Positions 1 through 8,906 of a DNA stretch of 64,000 nt are shown here, piece by piece (position 1 is the stretch's first letter; each line of letters opens with the position of its first letter). The translations under genes and the position numbers were made by a program. This stretch comes from Flavobacterium cutihirudinis (lineage in GTDB: Bacteria > Bacteroidota > Bacteroidia > Flavobacteriales > Flavobacteriaceae), in contig NZ_QRDQ01000007.1 of NCBI RefSeq assembly GCF_003385895.1, positions 806,001 through 870,000 of the forward strand. Reading direction: 5' to 3'. The notes beneath the pieces were generated by a model. It worked only from the letters and a program-made list of their open reading frames with translations. It searched no databases and had not been told where the DNA came from.

Positions 1-29
1 AAATCCTGTTTCAAAAGCAGTTTTTTTAT

Positions 30-278
30 TTATAAAACCGTGCAATGTTCTATGATATTTTGAACACTTCGAATAAAAGTATCTGTGTTTTTTATTTCAT
101 TTTTGATATAAATGTCATATTCAGATAAATTAAATTGTTCTACCATATCCTTTTTAAGGTATTTGATCATTGATTCCAGCGTTCGCATATCAACTTCATT
201 TTGTTTGTTTAATTCGCGCTGTTTGCTTTGAAGGTAGGCTAATGTACTTTTTAATCTTTGAATTTTTAATTTATCCAC
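30..278 (-). CDS. small coiled-coil hypothetical protein
   Basis: An 82-residue protein that I do not recognise. The first ~60 residues are rich in Lys, Glu, Gln and Leu with heptad-like spacing, suggesting a helical or coiled-coil cytoplasmic protein. No signal peptide or membrane segment is visible. It lies at the window edge, downstream of and in the same direction as the secreted protein at 612-1211, but a terminator hairpin at 519-549 separates the two, so it probably has its own promoter. The frame is open and its composition looks ordinary, but the short length leaves doubt that it is a real gene. Confidence 0.55.
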   Translation of the reverse strand: MDKLKIQRLKSTLAYLQSKQRELNKQNEVDMRTLESMIKYLKKDMVEQFNLSEYDIYIKNEIKNTDTFIRSVQNIIEHCTVL

Positions 279-611
279 AATTGATGATTATTAATAATTA
301 GAATTATAAAAAGATGCTACTCCGTTAAAAAGATTATTTTGCTGAATCTGTCTTTAAAGTAAAATCTTGGATACTTACGAAGAATTGGAGAACTCAGTTT
401 TGCATTATTTTGAATTTTTAGAGAATTATTATCCGTTTTTAGGTTAACTTTCAGATTATGTGTTTTTTACGATTTTAAAAAAAGTAAAATATTTTTTTAG
501 ATATGATTATAAAATGAAAAATCCCATTTCGATTAAAAAAATGGGATTTATTTATTCGTTTTGTTTCGGCGTTAAGCCAAAAAATCAATATTTATGATTT
601 TCGAAAAGGCT
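279..611. other. intergenic stretch with one terminator
   Basis: Very AT-rich spacer between two minus-strand genes. Apart from the hairpin at 519-549 I see no gene, repeat or conserved RNA here. Confidence 0.6.
519..549 (-). terminator. terminator of the 612-1211 gene
   Basis: AAATCCCAT and ATGGGATTT form a 9-bp stem around a 13-nt A-rich loop. On the minus strand it is followed by T-rich sequence and lies about 60 nt past the stop of the secreted-protein gene. Confidence 0.6.
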
Positions 612-1211
612 TTATTCTTTATACAAAATAATAGCAGCTTTATATCCCGTACCAACGTTCCATTGACTGGATGTAATCACTTTTCCTTTATCATCATAAA
701 CTTCAAATTCGGCAGTATTTGGTGAAGCAAAACCTTCATTTATGGCTTCAAAATCAATTTTGTTTCTGCCATCAGTTAATTTTATTTTGAATTCCTTAAA
801 ATCTCCGTTCAATGTTACTTCAGGTTCAACCAATTGATCATTTAGATATATTTTAATCTTATCTCCGTCGACAAAGGCCGCATCACGAAAACGTATTGTC
901 GAAACAAAAGCTTTCGTCTTGAAACCACCTAAATATTGATTTCTTCTGTAAAAAATTCCTGGAACATTGGCATCCTTTTTATATAAATTAGGATTGCTGA
1001 ATAACTCTTCCGGATTGATTTGCAAAGGATCTGGCGCTGCAACAGGCGCAGGCGGATCAATTTTAGGAGCAATTTCTTTTGGCGGAATTACTTCTTTTTG
1101 CTCGGCATTTTTTGCCGGAATAGGCTTGAATTTTTTATCCAGTTCATTCTGGGCAGATACTTGTACCGAAATACTTATAATGATTATAAACGCTAATTTT
1201 TTCATGTTCAC
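612..1211 (-). CDS. secreted proline-rich hypothetical protein
   Basis: A 199-residue protein of unknown function. Residues 1-20 are a clear Sec signal peptide (MNMKK, hydrophobic stretch, VSAQ cleavage site). Residues 21-70 are a Lys/Pro-rich linker (KPIPAK, VIPPKE, DPPAPVAAPD) of the sort that spans or anchors near the cell wall. Residues 80-199 look like a compact beta-rich domain ending in a hydrophobic strand, IILYKE. No T9SS C-terminal domain or lipobox is present, so it is probably periplasmic. It appears monocistronic. A 12-bp palindrome, AGATAGCTATCT, lies 28 bp upstream of the start (1240-1251) and could be an operator. Confidence 0.75.
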   Translation of the reverse strand: MNMKKLAFIIIISISVQVSAQNELDKKFKPIPAKNAEQKEVIPPKEIAPKIDPPAPVAAPDPLQINPEELFSNPNLYKKDANVPGIFYRRNQYLGGFKTKAFVSTIRFRDAAFVDGDKIKIYLNDQLVEPEVTLNGDFKEFKIKLTDGRNKIDFEAINEGFASPNTAEFEVYDDKGKVITSSQWNVGTGYKAAIILYKE

Positions 1212-1489
1212 TTCGTGGATTTTATTTTGTTATTCGCTTAGATAGCTATCTTATATAACACGCAGTTAAGTGAAATTATTGTCTATTGTTGTAAAAAAGT
1301 GAAGAAGCTAAGTTGATTTTAAAAGAATGAAGATCAATATAAACTGTAGATTTTATAGCGTTATATCTTGATTATCGTCTTATTTTCTCATTGTTTAAAA
1401 AATAGTAGTCTATTATTTTGATAGGTTAATGAAAGTTTTTGAGTTTTTTGCATCAGAATTAAAAATATCTCTTTAAATTTGCAACGTCA
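1212..1489. other. divergent intergenic region
   Basis: Upstream region shared by the minus-strand secreted protein and the plus-strand met leader. It contains the perfect palindrome AGATAGCTATCT at 1240-1251 and, at its right end, the leader promoter. I see no gene in it. Confidence 0.6.
1447..1481 (+). promoter_or_regulatory. promoter of met leader and metNIQ
   Basis: A Bacteroidota-type promoter: -33 element TTTG at 1447-1450, a 23-bp spacer, and a perfect -7 element TAAATTTG at 1474-1481. Transcription should start around 1485-1489, so the first possible leader ATG (1490) would be almost leaderless. Confidence 0.6.
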
Positions 1490-1585
1490 ATGAGAAAAAA
1501 TACCCAGAATATGAATTATTGTAAATATAGCATGCGTATGTGCTGTGCTTTTTTTATGGTATTTAATGATCTGGCTTCTATATAA
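1490..1585 (+). CDS. Met/Cys-rich leader peptide of metNIQ
   Basis: Short open frame between the promoter and the terminator that precedes metN. From ATG 1490 it encodes 31 residues; a second in-frame ATG at 1511 gives 24. The peptide holds five Met (counting the 1490 start) and three Cys, including the run MRMCC (codons at about 1532-1546), far above expectation for so short an ORF. The stop at 1583-1585 lies 19 nt before the terminator stem. The downstream operon imports methionine, so the natural reading is an attenuation leader. A stalled ribosome at the Met/Cys codons would leave GGCTT (1573-1577) free to pair with AAGCC (1607-1611) in the terminator's 5' arm. This is inferred from layout only, and the competing pairing is just 5 bp. 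Confidence 0.6.
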   Translation: MRKNTQNMNYCKYSMRMCCAFFMVFNDLASI

Positions 1586-1604
1586 AATAATGTAATTTAT
1601 TTCG

Positions 1605-1641
1605 AAAAGCCTTTCATGCAAATTTGAAAGGCTTTTTTGTT
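1605..1641 (+). terminator. attenuator-type terminator before metN
   Basis: AAAAGCCTTTCA (1605-1616) and TGAAAGGCTTTT (1624-1635) form a perfect 12-bp stem with an 8-nt loop, followed by a T-rich tract. It sits between the leader stop and the metN start with no intervening gene, so its job is probably to control entry into the operon. Confidence 0.8.
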
Positions 1642-1656
1642 TTTAATTGAGTAAAA

Positions 1657-2688
1657 ATGATTGAATTAAAAAATGTAACCAAAACGTTTCACCAGAAAGA
1701 CAGGATTGTTACTGCCTTATCAGACGTTTCGTTAACGGTGCCACCAGGAAAAATTTTTGGTGTTATCGGGACTTCAGGGGCAGGAAAAAGTACCTTGATC
1801 AGATGCGTGAATTTACTGGAACGACCTACATCAGGCGATATAATTGTTGATGGAAAAGCGCTGATGCAATTATCTAATGCAGAACTAGCTATTGAAAGAA
1901 GACAAATCGGAATGATTTTTCAGCACTTTAATTTGCTTTCATCGCGTACTGTTTTTGAAAATGTGGCTTTTCCGTTGGAATTGGCGGGAACTCCTAAAAC
2001 CGAAATCAAAACGCGCGTTCAGGAATTATTGCAATTGGTTGGTTTGGCTGAAAAAGCTTCCGATTATCCTGCAAGTCTTTCAGGCGGTCAAAAACAAAGA
2101 GTTGCCATCGCTAGAACTTTAGCTAATAATCCGAAAGTTCTTTTGTGTGATGAAGCCACTAGTGCGCTTGATCCGGCGACAACGCGTTCAATTCTGAATT
2201 TAGTAAAGGACATTAATAAACGTTTGAATATTACGGTTTTATTGATCACACACCAGATGGAAGTTGTAAAATCGATTTGTGATGAAGTTGCTGTAATAAG
2301 CCACGGAAAATTGATAGAGCAGGGAAGTGTTGGTGAAATTTTCGCAGATCCAAAACACGAGCTGACTAGAGAATTTATTTCGTCTTCATTACATCTTGAT
2401 ATTCCTGCTGTTTATCAAGAAAAATTGCAAAAAGAAAATAATGGAAATCTCAATCCTTTACTAAAACTGGAAATGACAGGGAAATCAGTAAATGAGCCTG
2501 TAATTTCAGAAGTTTCGAGATTATTTGATACCGATTTTAAAATTGTAAGCGCACAAATGGATCAGGCCGGTGATGTCAACTTTGGAGTAATGCTGATTGA
2601 ATTATCAGGAAAACGTGAAAATTTTGATGCTGCTATTCAATATTTCAATTCAAAACATATTAAAACAGAAATTATAGGTTATGTCTGA
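1657..2688 (+). CDS. metN: methionine ABC importer ATPase
   Basis: ATP-hydrolysing subunit of the MetNIQ importer for methionine, at the inner face of the cytoplasmic membrane. The 343-residue length is normal for MetN. Walker [10 protein letters not shown] is at residues 38-46, the Q-loop near 89, signature LSGGQ at 141-145, Walker B VLLCDEA at about 161-167, and the switch His in LLITHQ near 197. Residues ~265-343 match the position and length of the NIL regulatory domain, which in characterised MetN proteins binds methionine and inhibits transport. The stop overlaps the metI start by 8 nt, so the two are translationally coupled. Expression is probably set by the upstream leader and terminator. 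Confidence 0.95.
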   Translation: MIELKNVTKTFHQKDRIVTALSDVSLTVPPGKIFGVIGTSGAGKSTLIRCVNLLERPTSGDIIVDGKALMQLSNAELAIERRQIGMIFQHFNLLSSRTVFENVAFPLELAGTPKTEIKTRVQELLQLVGLAEKASDYPASLSGGQKQRVAIARTLANNPKVLLCDEATSALDPATTRSILNLVKDINKRLNITVLLITHQMEVVKSICDEVAVISHGKLIEQGSVGEIFADPKHELTREFISSSLHLDIPAVYQEKLQKENNGNLNPLLKLEMTGKSVNEPVISEVSRLFDTDFKIVSAQMDQAGDVNFGVMLIELSGKRENFDAAIQYFNSKHIKTEIIGYV

Positions 2689-3334
2689 TTCAATTATAGA
2701 TTTATTACTAAAAGGAACATGGGAAACCATTGTGATGACTTTTGTATCCGGTTTTTTTGGTTTTTTAATCGGACTTCCAACAGGAGTTTTACTTTTCCTG
2801 ACCCGAAAAAATCAAATTTTAGAGCAACCCGTTTTAAACAGAACATTATCCGTTTTTGTGAATATTTTCCGTTCGATTCCGTTTATTATTTTAATCGTTT
2901 GGATGATTCCGTTTACAAGAGCTATTGTAGGAACTTCTATTGGAGTTAGTGCGGCATTGGTTCCGTTAAGTATTGGCGCAGCGCCATTTATTGCCCGATT
3001 GGTCGAAAACAGTCTTTTAGGTTTGCCTTCAGGATTAATTGAAGCTGCACGTGCATTGGGAGCAACACCATTTCAAATTGTTTATAAAGTATTGCTTCCT
3101 GAAGCATTGCCTTCTTTAATAAACGCTGCTTCTATTACTTTGATCACTCTTGTTGGTTACTCGGCAATGGGCGGTGCAGTTGGTGCGGGCGGTTTAGGAC
3201 AGGTGGGTTATCAATATGGATATATTGGTTATGATGCTGTAACGATGAATTCGGTATTGGCCTTGCTTGTAATTTTGGTATTTCTTATTCAGTTTGCCGG
3301 AGATGCGTTGTCAAAACGTTTTGATCATCGATAG
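2681..3334 (+). CDS. metI: methionine ABC importer permease
   Basis: Membrane permease of the methionine importer, 217 residues with about five hydrophobic segments. The EAA-type loop that contacts the ATPase is visible as [12 protein letters not shown] near residues 121-132, in the usual place for MetI. Its start overlaps the end of metN, and metQ follows 73 nt downstream across an A/G-rich spacer. Nothing is missing relative to the family. Confidence 0.95.
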   Translation: MSDSIIDLLLKGTWETIVMTFVSGFFGFLIGLPTGVLLFLTRKNQILEQPVLNRTLSVFVNIFRSIPFIILIVWMIPFTRAIVGTSIGVSAALVPLSIGAAPFIARLVENSLLGLPSGLIEAARALGATPFQIVYKVLLPEALPSLINAASITLITLVGYSAMGGAVGAGGLGQVGYQYGYIGYDAVTMNSVLALLVILVFLIQFAGDALSKRFDHR

Positions 3335-3407
3335 AAGTTAGTCGAAAAGTCGAAAGCTGTAAATAGAAAAAAGAAAAAAGAATAAAGAAAATTTAAAAAA
3401 TATAAAA

Positions 3408-4226
3408 ATGAATACTAGATTAAATAGTTTAAAAATTGCCGGAATTTTGGTTTTGGCACTTGTTTTATCAAATTGTGGAAATGATAAAAAGAACGATCCT
3501 CATTTTATTAAAGTTGGAGTAGCTTCAGGTCCTGAATTAAAAGTTGCAGAAGCGGCAAAAAAAGTAGCAAAAGAAAAATACGGATTAGAAGTAGAATTAG
3601 TTGCTTTTAATGATTATGTAATTCCAAATGAAGCATTAAGTCAGGGCGATATTGATGCGAATGCTTTTCAGCATAAACCTTATTTGGATGAACAATCTAA
3701 ACAGCGTGGTTACAAGCTAGCAATTATCGGAAAAACGTTTGTATATCCAATTGCAGCTTACTCAAAGAAAATAAAAAACCTTTCTGAATTGAAAAATGAA
3801 AGTACTATAATTATTCCAAATGATCCGACAAATGGTGGTCGTTCGCTATTACTTTTGGAGAAAAACGGTTTATTAAAATTAAAAGCGGGTGTCGGTTTAT
3901 TGCCTAAAGTTACAGATATAATCGAGAATCCTAAAAACTTGAAAATATTAGAATTAGAAGCGCCTCAATTGCCACGCGCTCTTGATGATGCCAATGTTTC
4001 AATTGCGATTATCAATAACACTTTTGCTTCTCAGGCTGGCTTAGTTCCTTCTCGCGATGCCTTGTTTGTAGAAGATAAAGATTCTCCTTATGTAAATCTT
4101 GTAGTAAGTCGTGAGGATAACAAAAATGAAGAAAAGGTAAAACAGTTTTTACAGGCTTTTCAATCAGCTGAAGTTGAGCAGGCTGCTCTTCGTGAATTTA
4201 AGGGGGGAGCTGTAAAAGGCTGGTAG
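3408..4226 (+). CDS. metQ: methionine-binding lipoprotein
   Basis: Substrate-binding component that delivers methionine to MetNI, anchored as a lipoprotein. The 272-residue protein starts with a lipoprotein signal (hydrophobic core, then LSNC with the acylated Cys near residue 23). It has the NlpA/MetQ fold hallmarks, including the IKVGVASGPE strand and the DANAFQHKPYL motif. It is the third gene of the operon; a strong terminator follows at 4247-4283. Its 5' spacer (3335-3407) is purine-rich and holds no gene. Confidence 0.93.
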   Translation: MNTRLNSLKIAGILVLALVLSNCGNDKKNDPHFIKVGVASGPELKVAEAAKKVAKEKYGLEVELVAFNDYVIPNEALSQGDIDANAFQHKPYLDEQSKQRGYKLAIIGKTFVYPIAAYSKKIKNLSELKNESTIIIPNDPTNGGRSLLLLEKNGLLKLKAGVGLLPKVTDIIENPKNLKILELEAPQLPRALDDANVSIAIINNTFASQAGLVPSRDALFVEDKDSPYVNLVVSREDNKNEEKVKQFLQAFQSAEVEQAALREFKGGAVKGW

Positions 4227-4246
4227 TCTTATCATTTTTAATATAA

Positions 4247-4283
4247 AAAACACAAAAAGCCCGTTGAGGGCTTTTTGTGTTTT
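4247..4283. terminator. bidirectional terminator, metQ / GH130
   Basis: A 16-bp perfect stem (AAAACACAAAAAGCCC and its complement) with loop GTTGA, flanked by A and T runs on both sides. It sits between converging genes and can serve both. Confidence 0.9.
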
Positions 4284-4299
4284 AAAGAATAAATTAAAT

Positions 4300-5769
4300 T
4301 TATTTATTGCTGTTTTTTAAGGCATCTAAAAGCTCAATCATATCGACAACTGCATAAGTTGAGGAATAATCCGAAACTGCGTACGGAAGTATTAAACTGT
4401 TATTGTGAATCATGGCGCCACAAGAATAAACGACATTTGGTACATAACCTTCGCGTTCGTCTTCTAAAGGAGAAAGTAATGGTTCGTTAAGTCTTCCAAT
4501 TTCTTTAGACGGATCGTCCAGATCAAATAATGATGCACCAATGCAATAACGACGCATTGCGCCCACACCGTGCGTGATTACAAGCCAGCCTTCTTCTGTC
4601 CAAAGTGGTGATCCGCAATTCCCTATATGTGTAAATTCCCATGGATATCTTGGTTCCTGCAAAAGCGTGGGATTATTCCATTGCGTAGCTCGTTCCGAAT
4701 ACATAATGTAATTATTGACACCATCAATTCTGGCGAGCATGGCATACTTTCCTTTTATTTTTCGTGGAAACAGGGCTAGGTTTTTATTTTGTGCGCCGGT
4801 ACCATGCAGCGGCATTACTCTAAAGGTATAAAAATCTTCAGTAGAAATCAATTTTGGTAATATAGCATGTCCATTGTACGCGGTGTAAGTGGCCATGATT
4901 CTTGTTGAATTATCATCATCGGTAAAGCGTACAAAACGGGCATCTTCAATTCCGCGGCTTTCAGATTCTGATATTGGAAAAATAACGCGCTCCGTAATAT
5001 CAGCATCGTGGTTAAACTGCAAATCATAAAAAGAGTTGGCTAGCCAGATGATTTCTTCAAGAGCTATTCTTCTTTCCTGACGAATTGTAGGGTCAGCTAA
5101 AGCCGTATTTACAATGTTTTTAAGAACGACAAATTCAAAATCATTTGGCAAATCCTGCATAATTTGTTCAATGTATTTGTCTTTGGTATGCATTTCAGAC
5201 AACTTAGTCAGAAATCGTTCTTTATTTAAGAGTGTTTTGTGTTCAATTTCGGCCTTATCGATTTGATGACCGATTTTCATAATCTGCAAATCATTGTTTT
5301 TATCCAGAATTCCTCTTCGAAAAACAATAGATGAAATATGACCTTCACCCGTGGCACGAAAGGAAAGAATAACTCTTTTTTCTCCCGCTCCAAGTCCGGA
5401 TTGATCAAAGTCTTCTACAATCGACGGATTAAAAATCGCCGCAGATTCTATAGCATATTCCATTGTACAATAAGAACCTATAAGCATTTTTCGATTAAGA
5501 GTCAGTTCTTCATAATTGATTTGCATGGCTTCGATTAAAGGTCTTATTATTTCGCAATGCCTGAAAAAGATAGCTGAAATATTTCGGTGTCTTCTGGCGA
5601 ACTCACGAAGTGTCTGCTCTAAAGTTTCGGATACTTGTTTTTCGTTCAGCGTCATAATGCGACCAACCATTTGTTGGGTTCGTTCGTCGCCATTCATAAA
5701 ATATCGCGCAACAACTCTTCTGGAATCTGGGGTAAATTTTATATTTTTTCGGACTACTGATACTCGCAT
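4300..5769 (-). CDS. GH130-family glycoside phosphorylase
   Basis: A 489-residue protein resembling glycoside hydrolase family 130, whose members mostly phosphorolyse beta-mannosides such as Man-GlcNAc or mannooligosaccharides. Family-type features in the C-terminal five-bladed propeller are the EDARFVRF segment near residue 275 and the GNCGSPLW...GWLVITHGVG stretch near 380-402. Residues 1-~190 form an N-terminal extension (NEKQVSETLEQTL, RHRNISAIF) seen in the longer GH130 subgroup. There is no signal peptide, so it acts in the cytoplasm. No SusC/SusD pair or other carbohydrate enzyme adjoins it, so the substrate cannot be read from context. Confidence 0.8.
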   Translation of the reverse strand: MRVSVVRKNIKFTPDSRRVVARYFMNGDERTQQMVGRIMTLNEKQVSETLEQTLREFARRHRNISAIFFRHCEIIRPLIEAMQINYEELTLNRKMLIGSYCTMEYAIESAAIFNPSIVEDFDQSGLGAGEKRVILSFRATGEGHISSIVFRRGILDKNNDLQIMKIGHQIDKAEIEHKTLLNKERFLTKLSEMHTKDKYIEQIMQDLPNDFEFVVLKNIVNTALADPTIRQERRIALEEIIWLANSFYDLQFNHDADITERVIFPISESESRGIEDARFVRFTDDDNSTRIMATYTAYNGHAILPKLISTEDFYTFRVMPLHGTGAQNKNLALFPRKIKGKYAMLARIDGVNNYIMYSERATQWNNPTLLQEPRYPWEFTHIGNCGSPLWTEEGWLVITHGVGAMRRYCIGASLFDLDDPSKEIGRLNEPLLSPLEDEREGYVPNVVYSCGAMIHNNSLILPYAVSDYSSTYAVVDMIELLDALKNSNK

Positions 5770-5953
5770 AGGTATATTTTTAAATTATAAAAAGAAGCAC
5801 ATTGGTAAAATTATACCAGAGAAGTTGTGCTGGTGTTTTGCAAAAAGGTGAAAGTGTATTTGTTTTAAACAGAAAAACAATGCAAAATAGTATTGCTACA
5901 ACAAGTTAATAAAAAAAAACGTCATAAATGTTATAAATCTGTTACAATGCAAA

Positions 5954-5978
5954 AACTCCATTACAGAATAATGGAGTT
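5954..5978 (-). terminator. terminator of the T9SS adhesin operon
   Basis: AACTCCATTA and TAATGGAGTT form a 10-bp stem with loop CAGAA. On the minus strand it ends in a T run. It lies 33 nt past the stop of the OmpA-family gene. Confidence 0.8.
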
Positions 5979-6010
5979 AGAGTGGTTGAATATTGTTTAA
6001 AAAAGTTGAC

Positions 6011-7942
6011 CTATTGAATTTTTGTAATAATAAATTCGCTTCGTCTGTTGACCTGATGTTGTTGTTCAGTACAAGGTACACCATTAGAACAATTATTAAG
6101 CAGCTGAGTTTCACCAAACCCAATGGCACTTTCAATTCGTTCAGGCGCAATTCCTTGTGAAATGATGTAATCGCGGGTTGCTTTTGCTCTGCGATCTGAA
6201 AGTTCAAGATTATATTGATCATTTGCTCTCGAATCGGTATGCGATTCAATTTTAATAACCATATTTGGGTACTGCGTCATCAATAAAACAATTTTATTTA
6301 ATTCGATAGCAGCATCATAGCGAATATCTGATTTATCAAGATCAAAGAGTATAATTCCGATTTTTATTTTTAAAATACCATCTTTACGCTCAATAAGGGC
6401 AGGATCAAGCCCGATGGGAACTTCAGTAATTCCGGAATTAGAAGGTATTATAACTGTTTTAGAAGCCGGTTTGAAGTTGTCTTTGAATCCTTCGATGATA
6501 TATGTTGTGTTGCAATTTATGTTATCATTGAACTCAAATCGGCCATCAATTTTTGAAACCGTTTGCTCTATAGTCTCATTTTCACTGTTTTTTAGCGTAA
6601 CTATGGCCCCAGGAATTTTGTTGTTTGAAACAGCATCAAAAACATAGCCCTCAACAGATTGTGCGCAGCTTCTTTCGAAAGAGTAAATATCATCATCGCC
6701 CTTTCCCGTGTTTCTGTTGGAACATACAAAACCTTTATTTGTTTCTTCTCTTATAATGAAGCCAAAATCATCCATACTACTGTTTAGCGGAGCACCGAGA
6801 TTTGCAGGATCATCAAAAACACCATCAGTTAATCTACTTTCGAAAACATCAAGTCCGCCAAGTCCCAGAAATCCGTCAGAGGCAAAATACAAAGCCAGGT
6901 CAGTGATAAAAGGAAACATTTCGCGGCCGCTGGTATTTATTTTATCACCCAAATTTTTTGGATTTGAATATTGGTTTTCTCCCAAAATATCAACAACAAA
7001 AATATCTGTCGATCCAACTGTTCCTGGCATATCAGAAACAAAATAAAGCTTTTTCCCGTCTTTACTGACTGAAGGTTGTCCAACGGAATAGCTATCACTA
7101 TTAAAAGGAAGTTCTTTCACATTTCCCCATTTTACGGTTCCATTATCGCCTTCAGTTGCAGTGGCAGAGTAAAGTTTTAAATTATTAACACCTTTACTGT
7201 CTCTTTTTAATTTTCCGTTGTAGTTGTTTCGGGTAAAATAAATGGTTTTTTCATCTGGAGAAAAGGCGACACAAGCCTCGTGATACTGCGTCGAAATTTC
7301 TTTTCCAAAACGTTCTTTAAAAGTGACATTGGTCTGAGAAGGACTTATTTTTCCGAGTTGTAATTTTAAATAAGGCTGATCGTTCCAACCGTAATTTGCT
7401 GTTTTTATGAAAGAGGAATCCGATGAGGTAGAGTAGACCAAATTATCTTTATAAAACATTGGAGCGAAGTCAGAATAAGCCGAATTGATTTCTAAATTTT
7501 CAAGAAGAAAATGCGGTTTTATTCTTTTGATGTCTTCGAGCGTCACTTTTTTTAATGAAAAATTCTGCGCTCTGGAATCGGTTGATTTCTTTTTCTCAGA
7601 GAAATTAACCATCCATTTTTTTGCAAGTTCATAATTTTTGATTCCCTGCAAAGACTGCGCATAACGAAAGTAATATTCAGATGAAACCTCATTTGGGTAT
7701 TCAGCAAGGAGTTTTCCGTACCATTTGCTGGCATTTTCCATTTGTGTATTAAAGTAATGAGCATCGCCGGCACGCTGAAGAATTTCCTTAGAAACATCAC
7801 CATTTTTTATAGATATCTCATACAATCTTGCAGCTTCGATGTAATACATTTTATCGAATAAAACATCGGCTGTTTTGTCTTTTGTTTGCGAGCAGACTAT
7901 TTGAACAGCCAGAAGGATAAGTATAGTAAATCTTCTTTTCAT
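6011..7942 (-). CDS. OmpA-family protein with PD40 repeats
   Basis: A 643-residue protein with signal peptide (residues 1-~19, cut near VCSQ). TPR-like helices occupy about 25-130 and WD40/PD40-type beta-propeller blades about 145-420 (motifs such as FSPDEKTIYFTRN and SKDGKKLYFVSD). A carboxypeptidase-regulatory-like beta domain lies near 430-520 and a C-terminal OmpA peptidoglycan-binding domain near 530-643 (ILFDLDKSDIR, SHTDSRA, LSDRRA). This is the usual third partner of PorP/SprF-plus-adhesin operons in gliding Bacteroidota, where such proteins are thought to link outer-membrane machinery to peptidoglycan. It follows the PorP gene by 11 nt. Its specific role with the adhesin upstream is inferred from context. 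Confidence 0.88.
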   Translation of the reverse strand: MKRRFTILILLAVQIVCSQTKDKTADVLFDKMYYIEAARLYEISIKNGDVSKEILQRAGDAHYFNTQMENASKWYGKLLAEYPNEVSSEYYFRYAQSLQGIKNYELAKKWMVNFSEKKKSTDSRAQNFSLKKVTLEDIKRIKPHFLLENLEINSAYSDFAPMFYKDNLVYSTSSDSSFIKTANYGWNDQPYLKLQLGKISPSQTNVTFKERFGKEISTQYHEACVAFSPDEKTIYFTRNNYNGKLKRDSKGVNNLKLYSATATEGDNGTVKWGNVKELPFNSDSYSVGQPSVSKDGKKLYFVSDMPGTVGSTDIFVVDILGENQYSNPKNLGDKINTSGREMFPFITDLALYFASDGFLGLGGLDVFESRLTDGVFDDPANLGAPLNSSMDDFGFIIREETNKGFVCSNRNTGKGDDDIYSFERSCAQSVEGYVFDAVSNNKIPGAIVTLKNSENETIEQTVSKIDGRFEFNDNINCNTTYIIEGFKDNFKPASKTVIIPSNSGITEVPIGLDPALIERKDGILKIKIGIILFDLDKSDIRYDAAIELNKIVLLMTQYPNMVIKIESHTDSRANDQYNLELSDRRAKATRDYIISQGIAPERIESAIGFGETQLLNNCSNGVPCTEQQHQVNRRSEFIITKIQ

Positions 7943-7953
7943 AAATTTCAGTA

Positions 7954-8877
7954 TTAGAAGAATCTTGGTGATTTTAAACCTTTTTTGCGAGAAACCAATT
8001 CAAAACGCAGGACAATTTCATGTGTACCACTGTTGTAATTTTGCAATTCTGTAGTCGAATAATCATAGGCATAACCCACCATCAACTGAGGTGCTATTTG
8101 TATCGATGCCAATGCACTAATAGCATCTGAAGTACGATAAGAAACCCCAAGTGTAAAAGCATCGTTGAACATAAAATTGGCCGAGAAATCTGCAATTATT
8201 GGTGCTCCGGCAACATATTTTACAAAAGCTGCCGGTTTGAATTTTGTATGTGCAGAAAGATCAAAAACAATTCCTCCAATAAGGTAAAGGTGCATTCTTT
8301 CATTTACAAGATCATCGGCTATATCATCATAATTGTATCGTTCTCTGGTCATAAAATTAGGAACAGAAATTCCGATATAATCGCGTTCTCCGTGCCAGTA
8401 TAATCCGGCACCAACGACAGGCAGGAATTTATTGGTAATATTTTCACGAAATTGAACATCCGGATCTCTGTGACTTCCTTTGGTCCAGTCGATATTGATA
8501 ACGCGTCCACCACCTTTTATACCAAAAGACAACTTATGCGTTTGACCGGAAGGAATTGTATAAGAGAAATTACCATCTATATATTGCTCTTCCGAAGGGC
8601 CAATTTTTTCGCTGACCACAGATAAACCAAGTCCAACATTTTTTCCAACAGGTGTATCCAATGTAAAAGACTGCGTATCTGGAGCGCCATCGAGACCAAC
8701 CCATTGCGTTCTATATAAACCAGTTATTGTCATATGTCCTAACGAACCCGCATAAGCCGAATTGACAGTAAGCGTGTTATACATATACTGCGTGTACTGT
8801 GGTTCTTGTTGTGCAAATGCTCCGCAAGCAGAAAGCATTATTATAGTCGTGAAAACCTTTTTTATATTTTTAATCAT
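7954..8877 (-). CDS. PorP/SprF-family T9SS outer-membrane protein
   Basis: PorP/SprF-like beta-barrel. In Flavobacterium johnsoniae SprF is needed for surface delivery of its partner adhesin SprB. I place the start at 8877 (MIKNIKK) because that gives a proper signal peptide ending at GAFAQ; a longer frame reaches 8925 but adds 16 residues before the signal. The mature protein starts with the family hallmark QEPQYTQYMYN followed by NSAYAGS, and ends FELVSRKKGLKSPRFF. Length (307 residues) is typical. It is the second gene of the operon, directly after the giant adhesin, and probably secretes or anchors that protein. Confidence 0.9.
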   Translation of the reverse strand: MIKNIKKVFTTIIMLSACGAFAQQEPQYTQYMYNTLTVNSAYAGSLGHMTITGLYRTQWVGLDGAPDTQSFTLDTPVGKNVGLGLSVVSEKIGPSEEQYIDGNFSYTIPSGQTHKLSFGIKGGGRVINIDWTKGSHRDPDVQFRENITNKFLPVVGAGLYWHGERDYIGISVPNFMTRERYNYDDIADDLVNERMHLYLIGGIVFDLSAHTKFKPAAFVKYVAGAPIIADFSANFMFNDAFTLGVSYRTSDAISALASIQIAPQLMVGYAYDYSTTELQNYNSGTHEIVLRFELVSRKKGLKSPRFF

Positions 8878-8906
8878 AGCCAATTCTTTTTTGGTTATTC
8901 CTAATT

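Noticed and set aside
1482..1656. SAM riboswitch upstream of metN
   Set aside because: I could not find the multi-helix SAM-I core; the space is taken by a short ORF and one terminator hairpin.
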